From positions 1 to 64,000 of the forward strand of contig JBCCEJ010000012.1 of the NCBI GenBank assembly GCA_039030335.1: a stretch of DNA of 64,000 bases, given 5' to 3'. The translations under genes and the position numbers were made by a program. Numbering within the stretch: position 1 is the first letter of the stretch; each line of letters starts with the position of its first letter. Shown here piece by piece: positions 53,524-61,024 of this stretch. The stretch comes from JBCCEJ01 sp039030335. Its GTDB lineage: Bacteria; Pseudomonadota; Gammaproteobacteria; HK1. The notes under the pieces are model-generated. The model was not told the DNA's origin and did not search any database. It saw only the letters and a list, made by a program, of their open reading frames with translations.

Positions 53524-53786
53524 GACTTGGCCTCCGGGGATTGTGTGGACGTCTCACCACGATTGGAGCCGTGCTCCAACTCAAACAAGAGCCGCTCGCG
53601 AGTCGTACCGAGATCGGCTGCCTCGCGCGCACTCATGCGCTGCACGTAGGCAATTGCCCGCTCGCGCTCGCGGGCGGCCTCGAACCGGCGGTAGCCGGAG
53701 GCGATGAGCCGAAGCGGCCATCGCCATAGCGAGCCGGAATGGTCAGCGGGTGCGACAGAAGTTCTGGCTGAACTGATCGTCATCAT
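53520..53786 (-). CDS. DUF1127-like small protein
   Basis: 88 residues, with a central F-E-A-A-R-E-R-E-R-A-I-A-Y-V-Q-R-M-S-A-R-E-A-A-D-L-G-T-T-R, which resembles the DUF1127 Arg-rich helix (W-x-x-x-R..L..M..R.L.D.G). DUF1127 proteins are small, basic and often tied to stress or RNA metabolism. GGAG 8 bases before the ATG at 53786 is a good ribosome site. It is first in the operon with the CmcJ-like gene and divergent from a LysR regulator. Confidence 0.75.
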   Translation of the reverse strand: MMTISSARTSVAPADHSGSLWRWPLRLIASGYRRFEAARERERAIAYVQRMSAREAADLGTTRERLLFELEHGSNRGETSTQSPEAKS

Positions 53787-53798
53787 CGTGATTACTCC

Positions 53799-53813
53799 TA
53801 CGTAACTTGCGTA
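53799..53813. promoter_or_regulatory. Candidate LysR-type operator before DUF1127-like gene
   Basis: TACGTAACTTGCGTA is an imperfect inverted repeat (TACG and CGTA ends) with the T-N11-A shape of LysR sites. It lies 13 bases before the DUF1127-like ATG and 215 bases before the divergent LysR gene. It borders the GGAG, so bound protein would block translation or transcription start. Confidence 0.45.
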
Positions 53814-54027
53814 ATGAGCAAAGTCGAGAAGGCAATGACATCTGGCTTTGCGTGTAGCTAGTTATATGAATTGCCGTCTGAGCGAAAAAGATGACAAGAT
53901 GCACAAGACATTTGCGTTTTCCGCAACGAGCAACTTAACCAGGCCGTAACGGTCGCGCCCGCCCGCCGGGTCTTCAGGTATCCGGGTGGGGAAGGACTTA
54001 CCCGGATAACGCACCTCAGAGACAAAG

Positions 54028-55023
54028 ATGGCAGAGTCACGCTGGAAAACGCCGGGTGGAAAAACCCCGGTGGAGAATCTGGTCGCGATTCAGATGTTCG
54101 CGGATGTCGCGCGGAGCGCTTCGTTCTCGGCCACTGCGCGCACCCTTCATCTGGCCACTTCGTCGGTGACCCGCCAGATCGACGCGCTCGAGGCGAGCCT
54201 GGGTGTCCGGCTGCTGAACCGGTCGACGCGACGCCTCGGCTTGACCGAGGCCGGGCGCCTCTACCTGGAACACGCGCAGCGCATCCTGACGAGCGTCGAA
54301 GACGGGCGCACGGCAGTCACAGAACTGGATGCCGAACCACGCGGCACGTTGCGCGTCAGCGCGCCGGTCGTCTTCGGGCGGATGCATATCGCGCCCCGCG
54401 TCACCGACTTCCTGGCTGCCTACCCGGAACTCAAGCTGGAGCTGTCACTGAGCGACCAGGTGGTCGATCTGGTCGAAGACGCCGTAGACGTTGCCATCCG
54501 CATCGCCGCATTACCCGACTCGAGTCTCATCGCGAGACAGCTCGTGCCGCTGAAACGCCTCATCTGCGCGAGCCCCGCATATCTGCGCCGGCACGGTACG
54601 CCGGTGCGGCCCGAACAACTGGCCGGACATGCCTGCCTGACCTTCAGGCATAACGTGTTTGGCGATATCTGGCGGGCCGGCGCGCGCATCTGGAAGCTCG
54701 GGCGTACCGGCGAACCGACCGTGGAGGTGCCGGTCGCGGGCCCGCTTGAGACGAACAACGCCGACGTGTTGCTGCAGGCTGCACGCGATGGCCTCGGACT
54801 CGTGCTGATCCCCGCCTGGATGGTCAGCGACTGTTTTGGCGACTGCGGACTGGTACGCGTGCTGGACGAATATCACATCGGTCCTGACGACAGCCAGCCA
54901 GCCGTCTACGCGGTCTATTCGAGTGCGCGCTACCTGTCACCGAAGATCCGGGCGTTCATCGACTTCTTCCACGGCGCGCTCGCAGGGCTTACCGAGCCGC
55001 CCACGCTGAACGACTGCGGTTGA
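54028..55023 (+). CDS. LysR-family transcriptional regulator
   Basis: 331 residues. N-terminal winged helix-turn-helix: F-S-A-T-A-R-T-L-H-L-A-T-S-S-V-T-R-Q-I-D-A-L-E, then the linker helix and an effector-binding domain of PBP2 type (about 105-310), with G-R-M-H-I-A-P-R and Y-L-R-R-H-G-T-P. It is divergent from the DUF1127-CmcJ pair and is its most likely regulator. The ATG at 54028 gives ~15 extra residues before the usual V-E-N-L-V-A-I-Q-M-F start; GTG at 54071 is an alternative. Confidence 0.95.
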   Translation: MAESRWKTPGGKTPVENLVAIQMFADVARSASFSATARTLHLATSSVTRQIDALEASLGVRLLNRSTRRLGLTEAGRLYLEHAQRILTSVEDGRTAVTELDAEPRGTLRVSAPVVFGRMHIAPRVTDFLAAYPELKLELSLSDQVVDLVEDAVDVAIRIAALPDSSLIARQLVPLKRLICASPAYLRRHGTPVRPEQLAGHACLTFRHNVFGDIWRAGARIWKLGRTGEPTVEVPVAGPLETNNADVLLQAARDGLGLVLIPAWMVSDCFGDCGLVRVLDEYHIGPDDSQPAVYAVYSSARYLSPKIRAFIDFFHGALAGLTEPPTLNDCG

Positions 55024-55078
55024 GCGCTTGCGGCGATCAATAGCATGAGAGTCGGCCAGTGGCGGCGACGTGCGGGCG

Positions 55079-55975
55079 TCAGTCGGTGCACAATCGCCGC
55101 GCAGCCTCGCGACGCAGGATGTACAGCCCGCTGGCCGCGATGATCGCAGCGCCGACGAGCGTCCAGGACTCCGGGAGGTCGCCAAAGATCAGGAAACCGA
55201 GCAGCGATGCCCACACCAGGCCCAGATAGTTGAACGGCGCGACCACACTGACCGGGGCCCGCGAAACGGCTTCTATCAGCGCCAGTTGGCCTGCCGCACC
55301 GAGCAGACCCGTCATCAACAGCAGGATGAAGCCGGGCACATCCGGTGGCACCCAAATCCACGGCACGTAAGCGCTGCTCAGCACTGCGCCGACGACGGCT
55401 GTGTAGAGCAGGGTCGTCATCGGCGCGTCTACGCCGGTCAGCTTGCGCGTGAAGATCTGATAGAACGCAAACGACAGCGCCGCCAGCATCGGCAGCACGG
55501 CCACTGACTGAAAGATGTCGGGACCAGGTCGGATAATGATCATCGCGCCAGCGAACCCGACACAGACCGCAGACCAGCGACGCAAGCCAACCTGCTCGCC
55601 GAGCAGGGGTACCGAGAGGGCCGTCACGAACAATGGACCGCAGAATACGATCGCGCTCGCCTCGACCAGGGGCATCGTGCGAATGGCGAGAAAGAACGCG
55701 AGATTGGCGCCCAGCATGCAGGCCGCACGCAGCAGCTGCAGACCGGGCCGGCGCGAGGTCAGGCCGGCGCGTCCGCGCGGTGCGAGCAGTATCAGTACGA
55801 ACAGGAAGTGAAAGGTGAACCGCGCCCAGACGACCTGTCCGACCGGATAGTACGAAGTCAGCAGCTTGGCGGTGGCATCCAGGGCGACGAACAGCGCCGT
55901 CGCCGCCACCATCCACAGGATGCCGGCCGTGCGCGCCGAGCCATCCGCCGCCTCAGCCAACCTCGGCGACGACAC
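55079..55975 (-). CDS. DMT/EamA-family transporter
   Basis: 298 residues with ten membrane helices in two EamA repeats (about 16-145 and 160-290). Segments F-V-A-L-D-A-T-A-K-L-L, L-L-R-A-A-C-M-L-G-A and the second-half A-P-F-N-Y-L-G-L-V-W-A are typical of RhaT/YdcZ-like drug-metabolite exporters. It probably exports a small metabolite or amino acid. It follows a ferredoxin gene on the same strand, 21 bases apart, so the two could be cotranscribed. Confidence 0.92.
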   Translation of the reverse strand: MSSPRLAEAADGSARTAGILWMVAATALFVALDATAKLLTSYYPVGQVVWARFTFHFLFVLILLAPRGRAGLTSRRPGLQLLRAACMLGANLAFFLAIRTMPLVEASAIVFCGPLFVTALSVPLLGEQVGLRRWSAVCVGFAGAMIIIRPGPDIFQSVAVLPMLAALSFAFYQIFTRKLTGVDAPMTTLLYTAVVGAVLSSAYVPWIWVPPDVPGFILLLMTGLLGAAGQLALIEAVSRAPVSVVAPFNYLGLVWASLLGFLIFGDLPESWTLVGAAIIAASGLYILRREAARRLCTD

Positions 55976-55996
55976 TTCGCAACGCGCCGGGGCCGC

Positions 55997-56194
55997 TCAA
56001 TCTTCGATTTGCTCGATGGCGAACTCGGGGCAGTTATCCATGCAGAGCCGGGCCTTCTCGACCAGCTCCGGCGGAACCTCACCGTCGTTCAACGCCGTGG
56101 CAAGCCCATAGTCGTCCACGTCGAACATGTCCGGTGCAAGCGACATGCACCGGTTGTGCCCCTGACACAGGTCGGGATTTACGCGAACTTTCAT
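55997..56194 (-). CDS. Small ferredoxin (P450-type 3Fe-4S)
   Basis: 65 residues. Cluster ligands C10-x5-C16 in L-C-Q-G-H-N-R-C, and C55 in N-C-P-E-F-A-I, are the set found in ferredoxins that feed cytochrome P450s or aromatic-ring oxygenases. Cys51 is an extra cysteine four residues before C55 (C-M-D-N-C-P). A second D-M-F-D-V-D-D-Y-G-L-A patch is standard. No P450 gene lies in the window, so the partner is elsewhere. Start ATG at 56194; the cupin gene upstream is 42 bases away. Confidence 0.9.
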   Translation of the reverse strand: MKVRVNPDLCQGHNRCMSLAPDMFDVDDYGLATALNDGEVPPELVEKARLCMDNCPEFAIEQIED

Positions 56195-56236
56195 ACAGGC
56201 CGTGTCAGCCCGGTCGACCAGCTTGCCGGACGGACC

Positions 56237-56689
56237 TCACCAGCCGTCCATCGCGGCTTTGAAATCCTGCACGGTTACCGCGCGCACGACGTTCAAGTCC
56301 GGATCCATGATGTCGTAGATGTGGTCCTGGTCAGAGCGCAGGCTGAAGAAGATGACTCCACCGACAGAGCCGCCGCCTTCGATATGCGCGTGCCCGCCGT
56401 GGCTCATCGTGTATTCGCCGGCAGTGCGAACCTTCTTGACGACCGTGCCATCGTCGTGCACCTCCGTCATGTGATGCTCGCCTTCGAGCACCACGGAGGC
56501 GACCGGCCCGTGATGACGGTGATAGAAGCATTCGCCGTCGGGCTCGAAGCGCAGCATCATCTCGACGGTACGCCTTTTTACATCGACATCGAGAATGCGA
56601 TAGTCGAATCCTTCGTAGTCACCAAACGGCTTCCACGCGATATCGCGGTCCGTGACGGGAAACCGCTCCGCGTTCGCTTGCGCGCTCAT
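56237..56689 (-). CDS. Cupin-domain protein
   Basis: 150 residues, a single cupin barrel. Cupin motif 1 shows the metal ligands H-R-H-H-G-P-V-A-S-V-V-L-E-G-E, and motif 2 is near H-G-G-H-A-H-I-E-G-G. Metal-dependent dioxygenases, isomerases and sugar epimerases share this fold; a ring-cleaving or oxygen-inserting role is possible given the ferredoxin and LysR neighbours. The substrate is unknown. Confidence 0.87.
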   Translation of the reverse strand: MSAQANAERFPVTDRDIAWKPFGDYEGFDYRILDVDVKRRTVEMMLRFEPDGECFYHRHHGPVASVVLEGEHHMTEVHDDGTVVKKVRTAGEYTMSHGGHAHIEGGGSVGGVIFFSLRSDQDHIYDIMDPDLNVVRAVTVQDFKAAMDGW

Positions 56690-56866
56690 AACAACACCCC
56701 AGTTAGCAGCAACCCCGCGAACTTAGCATTCCCGGCACGCCGTTGAAAAACACCCGGCCGGAAAGAAACGCGTCGCGACGCTGCGGTCAAGGGCATTTGC
56801 GTACTGCTTGACGGTCCCGCCAACGGGCCGTCGTTGCGCCGCCCGGCATGTATGAGGCATGTATGG

Positions 56867-57799
56867 CTAGAGCAACCGGGCGTGCTGATGCAGCAGTTCC
56901 GCCAGCCGCACAGTTGCCGGGCCCGCGGTCGAACGATCGGTAAACACCAGATGCAAGTCCACGCGCCGGCGCCCGCCTTCAGCCAACCTGAGCTCGCGAA
57001 GCCGGCCGTTTAGCAGATGTGCGGCCACGTAGGGCTCCGGCAGCCACGCGTATGCCAGCCCCAGATCGAGCGCTTCGAGCGAGTTGCGGAAGTGGCTTAC
57101 GGTCAGGCGCTGCTGCGGCTCCAGCCAGCCCGCATCCCGACGCCGGTATGCGCCGGAATCCCGAACGACCACCTGGCGGTAGCGGTTCAGTTCGTCAACG
57201 CCAACCGGCACCTTGGATCGACTGAGTGGATGGTCGGGTGCTGCGACCGGCACAAACGGAACACTGACCAGGTGATCGCCCAGCAGCCCGGGCGGAATGT
57301 GCGCCACGACGGCCAGATCCACGGCCCGGCGCACGAGCAGATCTTCGGCACCGCTTAGCACCTCATCGTAAACCTCGATCCTGGGGACCTTGAGTTCGCG
57401 CTCCAAATCCCGCACCGCGGCGAGCACTTGCCGCGGCGGAAACACGGCGTCCGATACCAGTCGGACCTCGGGTTCGTGGCCGGCAGCGAGCTCTCCAGCC
57501 GCCTCCGCTATACGTCCAGCCTGCCGCAACAATCCACGGGCCTGCTGTACCAGCACCCGTCCGGCATCCGTCGGCGCCGCGCCTCGCCCGTTCGGTGCCA
57601 CCAGGGTCACCCCCAGCTGGACCTCGAGGCGGCGCACCGCGTGCGACACGGTCGACTGGCTCTTGCCGATCTGCTCGGCCGCGGCGCCAAATCCACCGTA
57701 CTCCACGACCGCGACGAACGCGCGCCACTGCTCAAGCGTCACGCCCTTTGGGGTCGCTGCACGCCCGACCATCTCATCGATTTTATCGATGGTTTTCAT
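56867..57799 (-). CDS. LysR-family transcriptional regulator (second)
   Basis: 310 residues. The winged helix reads W-R-A-F-V-A-V-V-E-Y-G-G-F-G-A-A-A-E-Q-I-G, then S-Q-S-T-V-S-H-A-V-R-R-L-E-V-Q-L-G-V. The PBP2-type sensor (about 100-300) starts P-E-V-R-L-V-S-D-A-V-F-P-P. It is divergent from the VOC gene with an 84-base gap holding a palindrome (57829-57838). The start is the ATG at 57799. Confidence 0.94.
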   Translation of the reverse strand: MKTIDKIDEMVGRAATPKGVTLEQWRAFVAVVEYGGFGAAAEQIGKSQSTVSHAVRRLEVQLGVTLVAPNGRGAAPTDAGRVLVQQARGLLRQAGRIAEAAGELAAGHEPEVRLVSDAVFPPRQVLAAVRDLERELKVPRIEVYDEVLSGAEDLLVRRAVDLAVVAHIPPGLLGDHLVSVPFVPVAAPDHPLSRSKVPVGVDELNRYRQVVVRDSGAYRRRDAGWLEPQQRLTVSHFRNSLEALDLGLAYAWLPEPYVAAHLLNGRLRELRLAEGGRRRVDLHLVFTDRSTAGPATVRLAELLHQHARLL

Positions 57800-57828
57800 C
57801 GAATTTCAGGTCTTTCAAATCAACGTTT

Positions 57829-57838
57829 TGATGCATCA
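57829..57838. promoter_or_regulatory. Palindrome TGATGCATCA between LysR and VOC genes
   Basis: A perfect 10-base inverted repeat in the 84-base AT-rich gap between the divergent LysR and VOC genes, 30 bases from the LysR start and 46 from the VOC start. Likely operator for the LysR protein, without further proof. Two close ATCGA copies, ending the LysR 5' coding region, lie beside it. Confidence 0.4.
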
Positions 57839-57883
57839 TAGCCAACATCTGAAGCGAAGACCTGCGCAATGGAGGCTCGAAAC

Positions 57884-58393
57884 ATGATCAAGGGGCTACA
57901 TCACAACGCCTACCGCTGCCGCGACTCCGAGGAGACCCGGCAGTTCTACGAGGACTTTCTCGGTTTACCGCTGGCTGAGGCCTTTCCGATCAGGACGACT
58001 CTGACAGGGCGGCAAACATCAGTGCTGCATTCGTTCTACGAGATGGGTGACGGTTCGTTCCTCGCGTTCTTCGAAGCACCCGACCGGCCATTCGACTTCA
58101 AGGAACAGCACGACTTCGATCTGCACATCGCGCTGGAGGTGGACGACGCATACCTGGACGCCATGTTCGAGAAAGGCAAGGCCGCAGGTGTTCACACGCG
58201 CGGTATTTCCGATCACGGCTTCTGCCGCTCGATCTACTTTCGGGACCCCAATGGCTACGTGATCGAACTGGCCGCCCCGGCCGCCGGCGCAAAAGACACC
58301 GACAAAGAAAAGCACCAGCGCTCCGCACGCGAAACGGTGGCGCAGTGGCAGGCTGAAAAGGCTCCCGAGAACGCGACCGCAGCCGGCGGCTGA
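57884..58393 (+). CDS. VOC-family protein (glyoxalase/dioxygenase fold)
   Basis: 169 residues, a single VOC module. The start M-I-K-G-L-H-H-N-A-Y carries the first metal-ligand His, D-L-H-I-A-L-E-V provides the next and Y-V-I-E-L a final Glu. F-Y-E-D-F-L-G-L-P-L, F-R-D-P-N-G are standard. The C-terminal ~35 residues are a charged helix. The start ATG at 57884 has GGAGG 9 bases upstream, a strong ribosome site. Divergent from the LysR gene; likely its target. Confidence 0.92.
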   Translation: MIKGLHHNAYRCRDSEETRQFYEDFLGLPLAEAFPIRTTLTGRQTSVLHSFYEMGDGSFLAFFEAPDRPFDFKEQHDFDLHIALEVDDAYLDAMFEKGKAAGVHTRGISDHGFCRSIYFRDPNGYVIELAAPAAGAKDTDKEKHQRSARETVAQWQAEKAPENATAAGG

Positions 58394-58434
58394 CGCACGC
58401 ACCGGTCCACTTCCGCAAGCCGTCCTGCGGACAC

Positions 58435-58463
58435 CTGATGCCGGGCCCGGAGGCCGGCATCAG
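58435..58463. terminator. Perfect 10-bp hairpin between convergent genes
   Basis: Arms CTGATGCCGG and CCGGCATCAG with a nine-base loop, in the 80-base gap between the VOC stop and the minus-strand HAD stop. No clear T-run follows on either strand, so it could be a bidirectional terminator or only a stable fold. Confidence 0.55.
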
Positions 58464-58473
58464 GACGCTGCTG

Positions 58474-59211
58474 CTACATGTTCACGCCCAGCGCGGAAGC
58501 GAGTTCGGGGAACGAATCGACGATGAAGTCGTGCTGCGGATTCGGTGTGGGATCCGGCGGACCCGCGGGCCCCCATTCGTCGGGGCGCCGCACAAACGCC
58601 GTATTGAAACCACACGCCTTGGCGGCGTCGAGATCGAAGTTGTGGCACGCCACCATGCAGATCTCGCTCGGGTCCAGCTGCAGATAATGCGCAGCCGTGT
58701 GGTACGACTCCGGCAACACCTTGTACTTGCCTATCGCCTCACAGGAGATGACGGCATCCCACGACAGCCCGTTGCGGCGGGCCGTATCGATGACGATGCG
58801 GAAGCTCAGGATCGTGAACGATGCACAGATGTAGTGCTCGCGCAGTTTCGGCAGCGTGCCGGGAAAGTCGGGCCAGCATTGCAGGCCGTGAACGGCATCC
58901 CACCAGATCGCACGTCGGTCCGCGTCGGTGAACACTTCCAGATCGTGACTCCGGAGCACCTCGTCCAGCGTACTGCGGTGTGAACCGTCGAAGTTGTAGC
59001 CCGGCGGCTCGTGCTCGCCGAGGTTCAGCATCTTGCCCAGCGAACCCTTGCGTAACTCATTGGCGAGTTGTGACCAGTCACGTTCCACGCCGTGCCTCGC
59101 GCCAGCACTCGCGAGCGCGTCACGAAACCCGCTGTGCCAGTCCAAAATGGTGCCGCCCGTGTCGAATGTCAGCGCCTTGATATGGGACGTACTCATCGCT
59201 GTTTGCACCAT
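58474..59211 (-). CDS. HAD-superfamily hydrolase, haloacid dehalogenase type II-like (second)
   Basis: 245 residues. Motif I is L-T-F-D-T-G-G-T-I-L-D-W, with the nucleophile Asp and a Gly-Gly-Thr; the second acid follows as in HAD dehalogenases. Motif III is the Lys in G-K-Y-K-V-L-P, and motif IV is M-V-A-C-H-N-F-D-L-D-A-A. Haloacid dehalogenase II, with its D-x-Y-G-T, and phosphatases are both possible. In-frame M6 (59196) is an alternative start. Confidence 0.85.
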   Translation of the reverse strand: MVQTAMSTSHIKALTFDTGGTILDWHSGFRDALASAGARHGVERDWSQLANELRKGSLGKMLNLGEHEPPGYNFDGSHRSTLDEVLRSHDLEVFTDADRRAIWWDAVHGLQCWPDFPGTLPKLREHYICASFTILSFRIVIDTARRNGLSWDAVISCEAIGKYKVLPESYHTAAHYLQLDPSEICMVACHNFDLDAAKACGFNTAFVRRPDEWGPAGPPDPTPNPQHDFIVDSFPELASALGVNM

Positions 59212-59613
59212 GCCGATCCAACTTTCGAAGCACTATAACAACGGAGCGCAGAGCCAGCACGTGCGCCGCTAAACTCGCTTTCCGGTGCCTTGCCTGTCAG
59301 GCATCAATAGCATCGATGCGGATGAGGACGAGTTGATGGTCACGCTCGGTGTCGTCGGCATAACCGGTCTGCCGGTGGCGCTCGCGTGGCGCGGCATTCG
59401 TACGCTGCGAATCGACAACGCACTACAGGGTGTGATGCTTGAAACCGCCAAGACGAGGTCACTCAGGTTCGTCAGCCTGTTGCAGCGTGCCGCGCTCGGG
59501 ATCGCCGGCTACTCCCCATGGCTCGTGAACTACGGGCCAAACCGCGTATCGTTAGCGCATCGGGAAAGCGCGCACGTGGTCGTAGCGCCAGCAACCAGAC
59601 CGGGAAATACGAG
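59212..59613. other. Gap with only a doubtful small ORF
   Basis: A 402-base gap between the HAD start (minus) and the sulfurtransferase start (plus). A plus-strand ORF of 110 residues (59285-59617) would overlap the sulfurtransferase start by 4 bases. Its middle (V-T-L-G-V-V-G-I-T-G-L-P-V-A-L-A-W) could be a membrane helix, but the remainder is not protein-like and no family is recognised. I do not count it as a gene. Nothing else is visible. Confidence 0.4.
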
Positions 59614-60468
59614 ATGAACTACCAGAATCCTGATGCGATCGTTTCCACCGAGTGGCTGGCGGCCAACCTGTCGTCGCCAGACGTGGTCGTGGTTGACGGT
59701 ACTTCGCATTTGCCGACAACCGGGCGCAACGCCGCCGCCGAGTTCGCGGAAAAGCATATCCCCGGTGCAAGGCTGTTCCGATTCGCGGAGATTAGCGACC
59801 CCGACCATCCGGTCGGCAACATGCTGCCATCGCCGGAGCGCTTCGCCGAGAAGGTCGGAGCACTCGGCATCGGGAATGGCACGCGGGTGGTCGCCTACGA
59901 TGTGTACGGGCTGCACAGCGCGGCACGCGTATGGTGGATGTTCCGCGCGTTTGGCCATGACAACGTCGCTGTACTGAGCGGTGGCTTACCGAAATGGGAA
60001 ACGGAAGGTCGCCCGGTGACGAACGCGGAAGCGGACGTGGTTCCGGCGCGCTTTGCAGCCGGCTTCCGACCAGAGCTGGTACGCAGCGTGGAGGACATGT
60101 TGCAAAACATCGACCAGGGCACGGAGCAGGTCATGGATGCACGTGCGGCCGGAAGGTTCACTGGTGAAGATCCGGAACCTCGGGCAGGCATGCGTTCCGG
60201 GCATATCCCCGGCAGCGTGAGCTTGCCGTTTGGCCAGCTGCTCGACGCCGATGGTGTTTACCTGCCGCCCGATGAACTTGCCGCCGTATTCGCCGGCACC
60301 GGCGTCAGTCTGGAGGCGCCCATCACGACTTCGTGTGGCTCAGGGGTTACGGCATGCGTAATTGCGCTCGGTGCGCATCTGTTGGGCAAGCATGACGTCG
60401 CCGTCTACGACGGCTCCTGGTCAGAGTGGGGAGGCCGTCAGGATACTCCGGTAGCGACGGGTTCCTGA
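59614..60468 (+). CDS. sseA: 3-mercaptopyruvate sulfurtransferase / thiosulfate sulfurtransferase
   Basis: 284 residues of two rhodanese domains. The N-terminal one is inactive (G-T-R-V-V-A-Y-D-V-Y-G without Cys), and the C-terminal domain has the active Cys241 in the C-G-S-G-V-T-A-C loop, the mercaptopyruvate-type (C-G-S-G-x-T-A). M-D-A-R-A-A-G-R-F-T-G and G-H-I-P-G-S-V-S-L-P are conserved. It moves sulfur from 3-mercaptopyruvate to cyanide or thiols. Its 3' end overlaps the convergent NUDIX gene by 31 bases. Confidence 0.94.
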   Translation: MNYQNPDAIVSTEWLAANLSSPDVVVVDGTSHLPTTGRNAAAEFAEKHIPGARLFRFAEISDPDHPVGNMLPSPERFAEKVGALGIGNGTRVVAYDVYGLHSAARVWWMFRAFGHDNVAVLSGGLPKWETEGRPVTNAEADVVPARFAAGFRPELVRSVEDMLQNIDQGTEQVMDARAAGRFTGEDPEPRAGMRSGHIPGSVSLPFGQLLDADGVYLPPDELAAVFAGTGVSLEAPITTSCGSGVTACVIALGAHLLGKHDVAVYDGSWSEWGGRQDTPVATGS

Positions 60469-61004
60469 CCGCGCCCGGCGAGCCACTTGGCACGCATCCT
60501 GAGCATTGAAGGCTCCTGGGTCACGTCCGGAAGCTCGTCGGCCTCCAGCCACTTAAGAGCCAGCGATTCACTCGATACGACGAATGTGTCCGTCGCCGCC
60601 CGGAGCAGAAATCTGACGTCGTAGTGGTAGTGCTGAGGTTCGGAGGCTCGCGCCGGTATCACATGCCGGTCCAGATCAAATATCGCATCGTCGACGGCGG
60701 TGACCTTGAGACCGGACTCTTCTTCCGCCTCGCGCACCGCGACTGCGAGCGTGTCGGGATCCCCGTCGCTATGGCCACCCAGCTGAATCCACATGTTGAG
60801 CTTGCGATGATGTGTCAACAGCACGCGCCGGCCCGATGGATCCAGCAGCCAGGCAGAGCCGGTGATGTGTCCGACCCGGCATGTGCGCTCGAAGCAGTCT
60901 GCATGTTGGACGATGAACTCGTCGAAATCGGCTGCTACTGCCTGCTCGGCGGGAAAGCGCCTGACGTAGTCGGCCAGGCGCGCGCGCAGCTGGTTACGAT
61001 GCAT
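60438..61004 (-). CDS. NUDIX hydrolase
   Basis: 188 residues from the ATG at 61004; the longer frame to 61226 overlaps the next gene and is not favoured. The Nudix box runs G-G-H-S-D-G-D-P-D-T-L-A-V-A-V-R-E-A-E-E-E-S-G, with the R-E-x-x-E-E-x-G core, but Asp for the first Glu. The family cleaves nucleoside diphosphates linked to other groups (NADH, ADP-ribose, oxidised dGTP). An N-terminal helical region precedes it. It starts 20 bases after the upstream ACAD-like gene. Confidence 0.9.
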   Translation of the reverse strand: MHRNQLRARLADYVRRFPAEQAVAADFDEFIVQHADCFERTCRVGHITGSAWLLDPSGRRVLLTHHRKLNMWIQLGGHSDGDPDTLAVAVREAEEESGLKVTAVDDAIFDLDRHVIPARASEPQHYHYDVRFLLRAATDTFVVSSESLALKWLEADELPDVTQEPSMLRMRAKWLAGRGQEPVATGVS

Positions 61005-61024
61005 CGAGTGGCTGGTCTCGAGGT

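Noticed and set aside
59285..59617. 110-residue open frame before sseA
   Set aside because: No family match or good ribosome site; overlaps the sseA start. I left it as a doubtful ORF inside the gap entry.
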